Positions 1 through 9,902 are shown, counted from the stretch's first letter. The stretch: DNA of 64,000 bases from Prochlorococcus marinus str. MIT 0919 (GCF_027359375.1 NZ_CP114779.1:744001-808000); one strand, 5' to 3'. Translations and numbers: made by a program. Notes: generated by a model not told the origin, from the letters alone.

Positions 1-74
1 CTTGCATAGACTTAAATCAATTAAATGAAACTAATTAGAAAAATGATGTTGCCAAAAATAGTTAATCAACTAAT

Positions 75-2180
75 TTGTCTTTGATGCTTACTATTAGCAA
101 TGGAAAACTAGTGAGCAAAATCTATAAAGGGTCTCCATGGCCGCTAGGCACTAGCATAACCAAAAGAGGAGTCAATTTCTCAGTAGCTTGTCCGAAAGCT
201 AATTATCTAGAACTTATTATATTTAAAAGTGAAGATGACTCTTTACCAAAAGAAGTAATTTCCCTGGATGAAACTCATAAATCTGGAGATTATTGGCATG
301 TTGAAGTGGAAGGTTTGACTATAGGTTGCCATTACTGCTATAGGATTCCTACGCAAAAAGAAGTTTTTAAGGAAACAAGATTTTCAAACAAAATATTATT
401 AGACCCTTGCTCCAGAGAAATTAGTGGATGGAATGTTTACGATCGTAATAAAGCGATTTGCTCGAATGAGAATGTTGGTAATTGCCTAAAGGGTGTTGTA
501 TCTGAAAGAAAAAAGTTTGACTTTGCAGCCCATCCACGTCCAAAACATCCCTGGAATAAAACTATTATTTATGAATTACATGTAGGCGGGTTTACAAATA
601 ATATTGAATCAGGAGTCCCCTCAAGCATCAAAGGAACTTTCCTTGGCTTAATTGAAAAAATTCCTTATATAAAGGATCTAGGCATTACTGCTATTGAGCT
701 ATTACCAGTTTTTGCATTTGATGATTCTGATTCACCTGCTGGACTTAATAATTATTGGGGGTATAGTCCTATAAGTTGGTTTGCACCTCATAAAGGATTC
801 ATTGATACAAATTGCTCCTTAAATGCAAGGGAGCAATTTCGCAAACTTGTAGAAATATGCCATGATAATAATATAGAAATAATATTAGATGTTGTATATA
901 ACCATACTACGGAAGGAGGTGATAGAGGTCCGGTAATTAGCTGGAAGGGATTTGGAGATTCAACTTATTACCATAAAGGAGAAAAAGGAGAGTATTTAGA
1001 TGTTACTGGTTGTGGGAATACCATTGCTGCAAATAAACCTCTTACAACACAATTAATACTTGAATCAATGAGATGTTGGGCTAATGAATTAGGCGTAGAT
1101 GGGTTTAGGTTTGATCTAGGAATATCTCTAAGTAGAGGAGAATACCTTCACCCTTTAGAGAATCCACCCCTTTTTGAAGCAATTGAAAGTGATCCATTTT
1201 TAAGTGATTTAAAACTAATTAGTGAACCGTGGGACTGTGGAGGACTTTATAAAATTTCTGATTTTCCAGCCAAACGAGTAATGACTTGGAATGGTCATTT
1301 TAGAGATGATATTCGCAAGTTTTGGAAAGGGGATAAAAATACTACTTGGCCTCTAAAAGATCGCCTAATGGGAAGTCCAGCTATTTACAAAGACAAAAGT
1401 AAAAGCTCTAGTAAGTCAATAAATTTTATAACTTCCCACGATGGTTTTACGCTTAAAGATTTAGTTAGTTATAACCATAAGCATAATCTCTCCAATGGAG
1501 AGTGTAATCGTGATGGAGAGAATCACAACAATAGTTGGAATTATGGAATAGAAGGGCCAACTACGAATAAGGAAATCATTGCAATTAGGAATCGGCAGCA
1601 AAGAAATCTTTTTGCAACTCTTATTTTTTCTCCAGGGATTCCAATGATCTTAATGGGAGATGAAGTGGGTAGAAGTCAAGGAGGGAATAATAATTCCTGG
1701 TGTCAAAATAACCCTCTTGGTTGGATGGTCTGGAATCAAGCAGATGAAGATGAAGAGTTGAAAGAATTTGTCAAAAAAACTATTTATCTACGTATGCAAT
1801 TTTCAAAAATCTTCAATCCTTTAATAAATCTAACATCAGAGAAACCAGCTTCAGAAAAAACTGAAGAGATATGGCTGCAATGGCATGGGGTAAAGCTGTC
1901 GTCACCAGATTGGGGTAGCTGGTCCAACACAATTGGCTATAGCATTAATGAAAGTGATAGTGGCTCAATAATTTGGATTGGGTTAAACGCCTATAACCAA
2001 AAAATGACCTTTCAATTGCCTCGCCCTATTACACCTTGGGTCAAAGTTATTGATACCGGCTCAAGGAATGACATTCTTCAGAAAGACAAGCATCTTTCTA
2101 ATCAAGATCAACTTGAACTTGAAAGCAAAAGCTTCGTGTTATTAGTTTCCGAACGACATTCCAGGAAGCTCAGAAAATGA
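75..2180 (+). CDS. glgX: Glycogen debranching enzyme (isoamylase/GlgX family)
   Basis: Hydrolyses alpha-1,6 branch points during glycogen breakdown in the cytosol. The 701-residue protein has an N-terminal CBM48-like region (about residues 18-120) and a GH13 barrel. Visible GH13 motifs are VYNHT near 275, DGFRFDLG near 345 with the nucleophile Asp, ISEPWD near 383 with the acid/base Glu, and SHDG near 455 with the third catalytic Asp. Length is normal for the family. The longest reading starts at a TTG at 75, but an in-frame ATG at 84 is equally plausible. It is the first gene in the window and points towards tRNA-Gly. Confidence 0.93.
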   Translation: MSLMLTISNGKLVSKIYKGSPWPLGTSITKRGVNFSVACPKANYLELIIFKSEDDSLPKEVISLDETHKSGDYWHVEVEGLTIGCHYCYRIPTQKEVFKETRFSNKILLDPCSREISGWNVYDRNKAICSNENVGNCLKGVVSERKKFDFAAHPRPKHPWNKTIIYELHVGGFTNNIESGVPSSIKGTFLGLIEKIPYIKDLGITAIELLPVFAFDDSDSPAGLNNYWGYSPISWFAPHKGFIDTNCSLNAREQFRKLVEICHDNNIEIILDVVYNHTTEGGDRGPVISWKGFGDSTYYHKGEKGEYLDVTGCGNTIAANKPLTTQLILESMRCWANELGVDGFRFDLGISLSRGEYLHPLENPPLFEAIESDPFLSDLKLISEPWDCGGLYKISDFPAKRVMTWNGHFRDDIRKFWKGDKNTTWPLKDRLMGSPAIYKDKSKSSSKSINFITSHDGFTLKDLVSYNHKHNLSNGECNRDGENHNNSWNYGIEGPTTNKEIIAIRNRQQRNLFATLIFSPGIPMILMGDEVGRSQGGNNNSWCQNNPLGWMVWNQADEDEELKEFVKKTIYLRMQFSKIFNPLINLTSEKPASEKTEEIWLQWHGVKLSSPDWGSWSNTIGYSINESDSGSIIWIGLNAYNQKMTFQLPRPITPWVKVIDTGSRNDILQKDKHLSNQDQLELESKSFVLLVSERHSRKLRK

Positions 2181-2195
2181 AGACTGTTTTACAAA

Positions 2196-2266
<71 letters not shown>

Positions 2267-2287
2267 ATTAAATAGCAAGTACTCAGA

Positions 2288-2302
2288 TCAGATAATATCT
2301 GA
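2288..2302. promoter_or_regulatory. Palindrome upstream of the MFS transporter
   Basis: TCAGATA-A-TATCTGA is a perfect inverted repeat with 7-nt arms. It lies 32 nt upstream of the GTG start of the sugar-type transporter, and a second CTCAGAT copy at 2282 overlaps it. Position and symmetry suit an operator, but no regulator is identified. Confidence 0.3.
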
Positions 2303-2334
2303 GATTCGTCTAGCACTTCTTACATTATTACCTT

Positions 2335-3753
2335 GTGCCTTCCCTTTCGAAAAGCGTGACAAATTCAAGATTACTTAACAAAGGGTCGCGCAGAAGACTA
2401 ATGGTTTCATATGGCCTTGGGGATGCTGGGACAGGCTTAGCTGCAACTCAACTTGGCTTCTACCTTTTCCCATTCTTCACAGGAGTAGCTGGTTTACCTG
2501 CATTTATAGCAGGTTCCTTGTTAATGGTTATTAAAATTTGGGATGCTGTTAATGATCCACTTATTGGTTGGCTAAGTGATCATACAAATTCCAGATGGGG
2601 GCCTAGGCTACCTTGGATGATTGGCGCAGCTGTTCCCTTAGGCTTAAGTCTTTCAGCTATTTGGTGGGTTCCACCAGGCGACACAAGTGAAAAAACAATC
2701 TATTACATAGCAATAACTATCCTTTTGATGACTGCTTACACAAGTGTCAATTTACCTTTTGCTGCCTTATCAACAGAATTAACTCAAAATACTGCTATTA
2801 GAACTCGACTTAACGCAGCTAGATTTACTGGATCAATTCTAGCCGGTTTAAGTGGTCTAATTATCGCTGCAAAATTATTAACTAATGGTGGCGACGGTTA
2901 TATTTTAATGGGTAGGATTACAGGCTCACTTGCTGCAGTTTTTACGTTAATTTCTTGCTGGGGGCTTGCCCCATTTGCAAAGAAAGCAAGAAAACCAATG
3001 CAAAAGCGAGAACCTTTGCATTTTCAAATAAAAAGAATACTTAAAAACAAACGTTTTATTCAAATAATATGCTTGTATCTCCTACTATGGTGCGGACTCC
3101 AATTAATGCAAACAGTTTCGTTAATATACCTTGAACAAGTTATGAAAGTACCAATAGAAATTTCAAAATGGATCCCCATACCCTTTCAAGTAAGTGCTCT
3201 TTTTGGGCTACAATTTTGGAGCATTCACTCCATTAAATACTCAAGGATTAATTCACTAAAGAAAGGTGGCTTGATATGGATTGGAGCATGCTTAATTGCA
3301 ATGATTTTACCTCCAATCTCATCTGGTTTATATATAGAAAATATTTTCGCTATAAATAGTTTAGAAATATATAAAATGCTCCTACTAGTTATAACAATCT
3401 TATTTGTAGGTTTTGGAGCCTCAACAGCATATTTAATACCATGGTCTCTACTCCCAGATGCAATAGATGCTGACCCGGAAAAGCCTGCAGGTATTTACAC
3501 AGCGTGGATGGTTTTAATACAAAAACTTGGAATCGGGTTAAGTGTTCAACTGCTCGGCTTGCTTTTGTCATTTTCAGGCTATATCTCAACCAACAATTGT
3601 TTAAATAACAACAACTGTCTAACACAGCCTGATAGCGCTATAGCAACAATAAGAATGAGCATGGGGTTAATTCCTTCAATATTAGTAGGTATAGGACTAT
3701 TCATAATGAAGGACTGGGTTGACAACAAATCACTTCTTGAGACTACTAATTAA
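2335..3753 (+). CDS. MFS transporter, GPH (sugar:cation symporter, MelB-like) family
   Basis: A 472-residue inner-membrane protein with about 12 hydrophobic segments. It resembles the glycoside-pentoside-hexuronide:cation symporter family. The first segment carries SYGLGDAGTGLA, and the cytoplasmic loop 2-3 has a family-type signature (VNDPLIGWLSDHT, then RWGPRLPW). The substrate cannot be read from sequence. The start is a GTG at 2335; an in-frame ATG at 2401 would drop the basic N-terminal tail. Its stop overlaps the start of the following MlaE-type permease, so translation is probably coupled. Confidence 0.85.
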   Translation: MPSLSKSVTNSRLLNKGSRRRLMVSYGLGDAGTGLAATQLGFYLFPFFTGVAGLPAFIAGSLLMVIKIWDAVNDPLIGWLSDHTNSRWGPRLPWMIGAAVPLGLSLSAIWWVPPGDTSEKTIYYIAITILLMTAYTSVNLPFAALSTELTQNTAIRTRLNAARFTGSILAGLSGLIIAAKLLTNGGDGYILMGRITGSLAAVFTLISCWGLAPFAKKARKPMQKREPLHFQIKRILKNKRFIQIICLYLLLWCGLQLMQTVSLIYLEQVMKVPIEISKWIPIPFQVSALFGLQFWSIHSIKYSRINSLKKGGLIWIGACLIAMILPPISSGLYIENIFAINSLEIYKMLLLVITILFVGFGASTAYLIPWSLLPDAIDADPEKPAGIYTAWMVLIQKLGIGLSVQLLGLLLSFSGYISTNNCLNNNNCLTQPDSAIATIRMSMGLIPSILVGIGLFIMKDWVDNKSLLETTN

Positions 3754-4499
3754 TGAAATTTCCTCGCTGGCTAAAAAGACTTGGTTCAAGCCTTCTTATA
3801 GGTGGACAAGCAATTGCTTCTACTACTAAGGGCAGTATCAACAAATCTGATCTAATAGATCAATTAATGGAGGCAGGCCCTGCAAGCTTCATTATTGTTT
3901 TAATAACTGGAGTTTCAGCAGGTACTGTCTTTAACATTCAAGTTGCTGCTGAGCTAAGCAGACAAGGGGTGGGATCAGAAGTCGGAGGTTTGCTTGCTAT
4001 TGGATTGTCTAGAGAAATAGCACCACTACTTACAGCCACCCTGTTAACGGGGAAGGTGGCGACTGCATATGCTGCACAACTTGGAACAATGAAAGTTACT
4101 GAGCAAATTGACGCTATAACTATGTTGCAAACAGACCCAGTTGACTATCTTGTAGTCCCTCGAGTTATTGCGATGGTAATAATGGCTCCTTTGCAGTGTT
4201 TACTATTTTTTACTGTTGCTTTATGGAGTGGTCAAATAAGCAGCACTGCTTTCTACAACATCCCATCAAATGTGTTCTGGAATTCTGTTAAAGAATGGTT
4301 AGCTTCGAGCGACATTCCATTCATGCTGGTAAAAGCAGTTGTATTCGGCCTATTAATCGCCGTCATCGCCTGCGGTTGGGGACTTACCACTCGTGGTGGC
4401 GCCAAAGAAGTTGGCACCAGTACAACCGGTGCCGTAGTAATGACTTTGCTAAGTGTCTCCTTAGTTGATGTTTTATTAACCAAAATCCTTTTCGGCTGA
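3753..4499 (+). CDS. mlaE: MlaE/YrbE-type ABC transporter permease (lipid transport)
   Basis: Permease of a phospholipid/lipid ABC importer, the bacterial counterpart of plant TGD1. The 248-residue protein has about five or six membrane segments. It has the family core GLSREIAPLLTATLLTGKVATAYAAQLGTM (split here by position, about residues 84-113) and the glycine-rich segment GLTTRGGAKEVGTSTTGAVV near 208-227. It overlaps the MFS gene at its start and the DUF3119 gene at its stop. The ATPase and substrate-binding subunits are not in this window. Confidence 0.9.
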   Translation: MKFPRWLKRLGSSLLIGGQAIASTTKGSINKSDLIDQLMEAGPASFIIVLITGVSAGTVFNIQVAAELSRQGVGSEVGGLLAIGLSREIAPLLTATLLTGKVATAYAAQLGTMKVTEQIDAITMLQTDPVDYLVVPRVIAMVIMAPLQCLLFFTVALWSGQISSTAFYNIPSNVFWNSVKEWLASSDIPFMLVKAVVFGLLIAVIACGWGLTTRGGAKEVGTSTTGAVVMTLLSVSLVDVLLTKILFG

Positions 4500-4933
4500 T
4501 GTTTTCCAATTCTTCCTCTCTAGAAAAACCCAAAGGAGAAGTTATCTTATCTCCTTACCATCGACTACCTATATTAATTATAATTCTAGGTCTAATCTTA
4601 TTAGTGTTTCCTATTGGGCTATGGCCTCCTCTAACTATTAGTGGTTTCGGTACCTTTTTATTACTTCAATCTTTCACACTTAGATTAAAATTCACCTCAG
4701 AAGAGCTGGTAGTTTTACAATTAGGAAGAGAAATACGCCGGTTTCCTTTTAAAAATTGGATAGCCTGGAGAATTTTACTTCCAGCACTACCAGGACTACT
4801 TTATTTTCGCGAAGAAGCTAGTCCTCATTTATTACCAATCCTTTTTGATACAACAATGCTTAAAGAACAACTAAAATTACATGTAGGTAATCTTGAAATA
4901 CATGCTGAAAAGGTAGAAAGCTCTAGCCAATAA
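4499..4933 (+). CDS. DUF3119 family protein
   Basis: A 144-residue protein typical of cyanobacteria. Two adjacent hydrophobic segments (about residues 25-60) are followed by a soluble part with a PH-like pattern (LTLRLKFTSEELVVLQLGRE type, then FPFKNW). It starts inside the stop of mlaE and is followed after 29 nt by the DUF3086 gene. The conserved linkage to a lipid permease and plsY suggests an envelope or lipid role, but the function is unknown. Confidence 0.75.
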   Translation: MFSNSSSLEKPKGEVILSPYHRLPILIIILGLILLVFPIGLWPPLTISGFGTFLLLQSFTLRLKFTSEELVVLQLGREIRRFPFKNWIAWRILLPALPGLLYFREEASPHLLPILFDTTMLKEQLKLHVGNLEIHAEKVESSSQ

Positions 4934-4962
4934 CATATACACGAACACTTAAACAATATTTA

Positions 4963-5988
4963 ATGACTGACTCTGACCTCCCAAACAGAAATAGCACCGA
5001 AACAGATCACACTATTGATACAAAGGTTCCTATTGATCAAGAGATCTCTTTAGCAAAATCTAAAACGGAAGTACAACCTTCCAATAGTGAACAGGTAGAG
5101 AGAACCTCTCAAGAGAAGTCGACTAGTCAAATTGATCCGTTGTTAGATCTCGCACTCAAGGATATAAAGAACACAAGAGTCGAGCTAGAGCAAGATATAT
5201 CTAGATTATCTGAAAGAAAGTCTCAGATTGAGCAAGAGGTTAAAAGTTCTTTTACAGGTCAATCCGACGATATCGCTAGAAAAGTAAAAGGGTTTCAAGA
5301 GTATCTATCAGGCGCCCTTCAAGATTTGGTCCAATCAGTTGAACAACTTGAGTTAGTAGTTAGCCCAGTGGTGGTAGCACCTTCTCCTTTAGATAAAAAC
5401 AATGAAACAGTTGAAGAGTCCGTCGAGACAATATCTGCTGTAGCAGATACTTTCAAACCAGATGAAGAACTCATCAGACATTGTCTCAGCCAATTCCTAG
5501 GAGAGCCAGATTTTTATGCAGAACCATGGAAACTGCGCAGAAGTCTTGAGAACAAAGATATATCACTTCTTGAAGATTGGTTTTTCGGCATGGGTGGCCG
5601 GGGTGCACAACCAAGCAGAGGAAATAGGTCAAAAAATATTTTAGTAGCAGCTGCATTAATCTCTGTTCTTGGAGAGTTGTATGGAGATAGGTTCCAAGTA
5701 CTTGTGCTAGCAAGTCAGCCAGAACGTCTAGGGGAATGGAGACGAGGCCTACAAGATGCGTTAGGTCTAAGCAGAGAAGACTTTGGTCCAAACAGTGGAA
5801 TAGTTCTATTTGAAAGAGCTGATGGAGTAATTGAAAAGGCGGATAGGTTAGAAGAAAGAAATGAAGTTCCATTAATTATTATTGATGCAGCGGAAAGAAG
5901 TGTTGAGATACCTATCCTTCAATTTCCTATTTGGCTTGCTTTTGCAGCTACAGCAGATGAAATCTATTTAGAAGAAGAACTTATCTAA
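4963..5988 (+). CDS. DUF3086 family protein
   Basis: A 341-residue cyanobacterial protein. The polar, low-complexity N-terminus (residues 1-55) leads into a predicted coiled coil (about 60-125). A conserved globular C-terminal part (about 165-341) contains FLGEPDFYAEPWKLRR and the glycine-rich GMGGRGAQPSRG. No catalytic motif is recognised. The stop codon overlaps the plsY start codon (TAATG). Confidence 0.78.
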   Translation: MTDSDLPNRNSTETDHTIDTKVPIDQEISLAKSKTEVQPSNSEQVERTSQEKSTSQIDPLLDLALKDIKNTRVELEQDISRLSERKSQIEQEVKSSFTGQSDDIARKVKGFQEYLSGALQDLVQSVEQLELVVSPVVVAPSPLDKNNETVEESVETISAVADTFKPDEELIRHCLSQFLGEPDFYAEPWKLRRSLENKDISLLEDWFFGMGGRGAQPSRGNRSKNILVAAALISVLGELYGDRFQVLVLASQPERLGEWRRGLQDALGLSREDFGPNSGIVLFERADGVIEKADRLEERNEVPLIIIDAAERSVEIPILQFPIWLAFAATADEIYLEEELI

Positions 5989-6599
5989 TGGAACCATCCG
6001 AACTCTTTTTTGGTTTAATTTGCCTTGGCGTCAGCTATTTTCTTGGCTCAATTCCTACTGGCTTCATTTTTAGTAAATATCTAAAAGGTATAGACATTAG
6101 AGATGTTGGTTCTGGTTCAACAGGTGCAACAAATGTTTTAAGGCATGTAGGAAAGAAAGCAGCTTTAACAGTTTTCTTAATCGATGTTGGCAAAGGGATT
6201 CTCTCAGTTCTAATGGCAAAATTGTTAACACTAAGTCCTACATGGCAGGTTTTTGCAGGTCTTGCATCTTTGTCAGGCCATATATGGCCAATATGGTTGA
6301 GGTGGCAAGGAGGCAAGGCAGTAGCAACAGGTCTTGGTGTATTTCTAGGGTTATCATGGCAAGTAGGTTTTGCTTCTTTATGCGTTTTTCTTGCAATTTT
6401 TAGTTCAACTAAAATCGTCTCGATCTCTAGCCTATCTGCAGCTTCTAGTCTACCTATTTTTATGCTGTTTATCCTGAGAGGAGATGAAGGTTCACTTGCA
6501 TACGTATTGGCAAGCTTTGCTGCAATGTTGTTGGTTTTTTGGAGACATAGAACAAATATAAGTCGTCTAATGAAAGGAGAAGAAACAAAAGTCAAATAA
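5988..6599 (+). CDS. plsY: Glycerol-3-phosphate acyltransferase PlsY
   Basis: Transfers an acyl group from acyl-phosphate to glycerol-3-phosphate, the first step of membrane phospholipid synthesis. The 203-residue integral membrane protein has the three PlsY signatures: SIPTGFIFSKYLKGIDIRDVG (about 21-41), GSTGATNVLRHVGKK (about 43-57) and the KGG-containing GGKAVATGLG near 108. It is the last gene of the mlaE-DUF3119-DUF3086-plsY run and converges on pyrF with a 5-nt gap. Confidence 0.95.
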   Translation: MEPSELFFGLICLGVSYFLGSIPTGFIFSKYLKGIDIRDVGSGSTGATNVLRHVGKKAALTVFLIDVGKGILSVLMAKLLTLSPTWQVFAGLASLSGHIWPIWLRWQGGKAVATGLGVFLGLSWQVGFASLCVFLAIFSSTKIVSISSLSAASSLPIFMLFILRGDEGSLAYVLASFAAMLLVFWRHRTNISRLMKGEETKVK

Positions 6600-6604
6600 A
6601 GGAA

Positions 6605-7333
6605 TTAGCCATATTCACTTATTTCATTGCATATCCTTTTAAAAATCTCAGTTGGATTTGAAGCCTTAGTTATTGATCTCCCAATAACTAATCTCGATGC
6701 TCCAGAAGTTAATGCCTCTCGAGGAGTCATCACCCTTGCTTGATCATCTACTCCTTGATTATACAAACGAATCCCAGGGGTTACTAATTCAAAAGGATAA
6801 GGGTAAGTTTTTCTCAAAGCCTTAACCTCCAAAGGAGAACATACACATCCTTTGATGCCCGCTTTATGAGCTAATGAAGCTAAGTGCTCAACCCTTTTCC
6901 CTAAAGGCTGTTCTATATTCAGATCTCTAGCAAATTCATTTGTAGACCAACTTGTTAAGACAGTAACTGCTAAAAGGATCGGTTCAGGCAAAGAAGCTTC
7001 TGCTGCACCTTTTAGAGCAGCTTCATTTGCATACAACAGCGCCTTCTCGCCTGCACAAGCATGTACTGTTATTAACTGTGCTCCGCTCTTCGCAGCTCTA
7101 TAACAAGTTCTCGCCATTGTATTGGGAATATCATGAAGCTTAAGATCTAGAAAAATTTTTTTTCCCTCGTTCCTTAATTCATCAAGCACTTGGGGACCAT
7201 TAGCGACAAATAATTCCAAGCCAACCTTCACCCAAATCAAATCAGGTATTTTTCTTACAAATTCAAGGCTTTCTAACGCATCCATCTCGTCTAAAGCAAG
7301 GATTATTTTGTCTTGTGGGTTAGCTAAATACAT
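6605..7333 (-). CDS. pyrF: Orotidine 5'-phosphate decarboxylase
   Basis: Converts OMP to UMP, the last step of de novo pyrimidine synthesis. The 242-residue protein contains the catalytic DLKLHDIPNT motif (about residues 62-71), ILALDEMD at the N-terminus, and the phosphate-binding VTPGIR and SRLVIGRSIT segments near the C-terminus. It follows tyrS by 19 nt on the same strand and is probably co-transcribed with it. Confidence 0.96.
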   Translation of the reverse strand: MYLANPQDKIILALDEMDALESLEFVRKIPDLIWVKVGLELFVANGPQVLDELRNEGKKIFLDLKLHDIPNTMARTCYRAAKSGAQLITVHACAGEKALLYANEAALKGAAEASLPEPILLAVTVLTSWSTNEFARDLNIEQPLGKRVEHLASLAHKAGIKGCVCSPLEVKALRKTYPYPFELVTPGIRLYNQGVDDQARVMTPREALTSGASRLVIGRSITKASNPTEIFKRICNEISEYG

Positions 7334-7352
7334 CTATATTTAAAAAATAGAA

Positions 7353-8600
7353 TTAATTAGCAAAACGTCTAAACTTCTTCTTGCCCAATTGAAGAACTTT
7401 TCCTATAAGTTGATCTTTATTTTTAAACTCAACATTTGGATCTAAGATCTTATTGCCATCAAGACGAACTGCTCCTCCTTGTATTTGACGTCTGGCATCA
7501 CTACTGCTCACGCATAAGCCAATAGAGCTTAGTAAATAGAAAGCCTTTACTGGCAATGTGATATTTGAAAGAGAGATTTCAGGAACATCATGTAAGGATT
7601 CTTGCACACCTGAGACAAGCTTTGAAGCATCTTCCTGTGCAGCCTTGGCAGCAGATACTCCATGAATGTTTGATGTGACAGTTAATGCCATCAATTTCTG
7701 TTTCTCTCTAGGGTCCATTGATATTTCACTAGGTTCTAAATTAGTTAACAAAGTAAAGTAGCTATCAACTAATTCATCTGGTACCTTTTCTAACTTTGAA
7801 TACATAGAAAGAGCATCTTCGTTCAGGCCAACAGTATTACCAAGGCTCTTACTCATTTTCTGAACACCATCCAATCCTATAAGAATAGGTAACAACATGC
7901 CAAACTGAGGTTGCTGCCCAAATAAACGCTGCATATCTCGTCCTATAGCTACATTAAATTTCTGATCTGTACCCCCAAGTTCTATATCGGCATTAACTGC
8001 TACAGAGTCATAACCTTGCAAGAGAGGGTAAAGGAACTCATGCAAGCAAATTGGAGTGCCTGAACTATACCTCTTTGAGAAATCTTCCTTCGCAAGCATT
8101 TGACCAACAGTGGCATTACTTAGAAGATCAATGGTCTTTACCATGTCAAAGTTATTTAACCATTCACTATTTCTACGTATCTCTAAACGTCCAGGAGTTT
8201 GAAAATCTAATAATGATGTCTCATTGCATTCGCCGTGTCCAAGTTGCTCCAAATATGTTTTTGCATTCCTATCAACTTCATTAGCCGACAATTGGGTCCT
8301 TGTTTTACTTTTACCAGTTGGATCTCCAATACGAGCAGTAAAGTCTCCGATGATTAAAACTGCTGTGTGTCCTGCATCTTGAAAAGCTCTTAGCTTACGA
8401 AATAAAATACTATGTCCCAAATGAATATCTGAAGCTGTGGGGTCAATACCTAACTTAACTCTCAGAGGGATCTTGTTTTTAGAAGACTCCCTAAGCCTTT
8501 GCGATAAGTTTTGGCCTAGATCATCAACTTGAGTCAACGGGAATAAATCAACAACTCCACGATTCAACCAACTTGGTAATTTAATTAGCTCCTCCAGCAT
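7353..8600 (-). CDS. tyrS: Tyrosyl-tRNA synthetase
   Basis: Charges tRNA-Tyr. This 415-residue class I synthetase has the HIGH-type motif [10 protein letters not shown] near residue 60, the KMSKS motif (KMSKSLGN near 248) and a C-terminal S4 RNA-binding region ([17 protein letters not shown], about 366-382). It lacks the extra domains of TyrZ-type paralogues. It lies between the DUF1825 gene and pyrF on the minus strand. Confidence 0.97.
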   Translation of the reverse strand: MLEELIKLPSWLNRGVVDLFPLTQVDDLGQNLSQRLRESSKNKIPLRVKLGIDPTASDIHLGHSILFRKLRAFQDAGHTAVLIIGDFTARIGDPTGKSKTRTQLSANEVDRNAKTYLEQLGHGECNETSLLDFQTPGRLEIRRNSEWLNNFDMVKTIDLLSNATVGQMLAKEDFSKRYSSGTPICLHEFLYPLLQGYDSVAVNADIELGGTDQKFNVAIGRDMQRLFGQQPQFGMLLPILIGLDGVQKMSKSLGNTVGLNEDALSMYSKLEKVPDELVDSYFTLLTNLEPSEISMDPREKQKLMALTVTSNIHGVSAAKAAQEDASKLVSGVQESLHDVPEISLSNITLPVKAFYLLSSIGLCVSSSDARRQIQGGAVRLDGNKILDPNVEFKNKDQLIGKVLQLGKKKFRRFAN

Positions 8601-8644
8601 TAGAAAATCTTTATTTAATCAAATACTAGTGAGACAATTAGCTG

Positions 8645-8971
8645 TTAGGTAGAAGATTGATCAAGTTGTGATTTCATCTTATTTAGAGTCAGATTCATTT
8701 GATCAAACATTTGCTCTGGTGTAATACCAAATTGACTTAGTTGGGTTCTTAATTGCTCAACTGTCATCTTTGCCTGAAAATCCTCTGATAGTTCAAACCT
8801 TTTCATAAAAACCTTATATCTATCCATTAACTCCTCCATATTTCCGATGAACATTTTTTTTCCTTCTCGATCAAACTTTCCGTAATCCGAGCCCAACTTC
8901 ATTAGATTTTGATAATCAGTAAAAAGCTTCTTCGCTTCTTCCTGAACAATTTCGGATTCAAAAAAAGCCAT
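8645..8971 (-). CDS. DUF1825 family protein
   Basis: A 108-residue, mostly helical, charged cytosolic protein that is nearly universal in cyanobacteria. The N-terminus MAFFESEIVQEEAKKLFTDY and the FGITPEQMFDQM region are typical. It has no transmembrane segment or catalytic motif, and its function is unknown. It sits 44 nt upstream of tyrS on the same strand. Confidence 0.85.
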   Translation of the reverse strand: MAFFESEIVQEEAKKLFTDYQNLMKLGSDYGKFDREGKKMFIGNMEELMDRYKVFMKRFELSEDFQAKMTVEQLRTQLSQFGITPEQMFDQMNLTLNKMKSQLDQSST

Positions 8972-9113
8972 ACTGCCAAACTTGATGACGTTGCTACTGC
9001 GGAGTAATTTTAAAAATTGAACAGTTGCAAAATTAAAATGACTCTAGGGAAAGCCAAAAGAAAAATTCAAAAATCTTTGGGCTTGGTTTGTTATAAGTTT
9101 GAACTATGTTTCA

Positions 9114-9220
9114 AATTTAGGCATGTAGGGATTGCCGGTGGAAAAATTCTCTCAAGTCTATTTCTCTAAAAAACGAATGCTGTAAAAATTTAGTTTGCAT
9201 GCCTAAATCATTCTCTCAAG
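9114..9220. repeat. Structured intergenic repeats (inverted and direct)
   Basis: The 289-nt gap between the DUF1825 gene and the GIY-YIG gene has an 11-bp inverted repeat (ATTTAGGCATG at 9115-9125, CATGCCTAAAT at 9198-9208) enclosing 72 nt. It also has an 11-bp direct repeat ATTCTCTCAAG at 9146-9156 and 9210-9220. No ORF is seen here. The arrangement would suit a small structured RNA or a leader, but this is unproven. Confidence 0.3.
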
Positions 9221-9260
9221 AATATTAAAGATCCCATGCCTGTGCTCTAAAAATACACTC

Positions 9261-9863
9261 ATGCAGCAATTTAAAAGACAAGGTGAGTTGTTTGATGATT
9301 TTGATTCCTTCTATCAATCACCTGCCAAGTCATCTAATGAACTATTTCTTAGCAAGGAAGTACTCGAAAACTGGCAAAGGACAGTTTGTGCGCATCAATC
9401 AGACTTATTTCAAGGAAAGTTAAATACTCGATTACAAGGGTCCCTTTTCTCTCAGAACTCAGAGACTCCTAGAAATAATTTGAATCCATTAAAATTAACT
9501 CCATTGCCGATAAATTTCTGGAAATGGCCAAGAAGTGATCACACAGGTCCTGCTATATATCTAGTAATGGATAAGCTAAGCAATAGTTCAAATTTACTGC
9601 TTTATATCGGAGAAACTCTAGCTGCCGAAAAGCGTTGGAAAGGAGAGCATGATTGCAAAAAGTATGTTGAAGCCTACTTACAGTCACTCCAGAAAGCCGG
9701 CCTGGAGGCACAACTAAGCATTCGCTTTTGGAGTGATGTGCCACAAGAAACAAAAGCCAGAAGGCTATTAGAGCAGAAATTGATTCAAGCTTGGCTGCCT
9801 CCGTTCAACAAAGAAACTAGAAATCGCTGGGGCACCCCTTTCACCTCTGACATCACTCCTTAG
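9261..9863 (+). CDS. GIY-YIG nuclease-superfamily protein, uncharacterised
   Basis: A 200-residue protein. Residues 1-85 are polar and unrecognised. The C-terminal part (about 93-190) matches the GIY-YIG layout: AIYLVMDK, then LLYIGET, a basic/His stretch (KRWKGEHD), and finally LEQKLIQAWLPPFN with the expected Glu and Asn. The canonical catalytic Arg helix is hard to place, so activity is uncertain. It is not UvrC, which is far longer. It stands alone between minus-strand DUF1825 and pepA. Confidence 0.6.
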   Translation: MQQFKRQGELFDDFDSFYQSPAKSSNELFLSKEVLENWQRTVCAHQSDLFQGKLNTRLQGSLFSQNSETPRNNLNPLKLTPLPINFWKWPRSDHTGPAIYLVMDKLSNSSNLLLYIGETLAAEKRWKGEHDCKKYVEAYLQSLQKAGLEAQLSIRFWSDVPQETKARRLLEQKLIQAWLPPFNKETRNRWGTPFTSDITP

Positions 9864-9902
9864 CATCTAATAGCTAATATCAAAAGGTCTCGTTAAAGGA
9901 AA

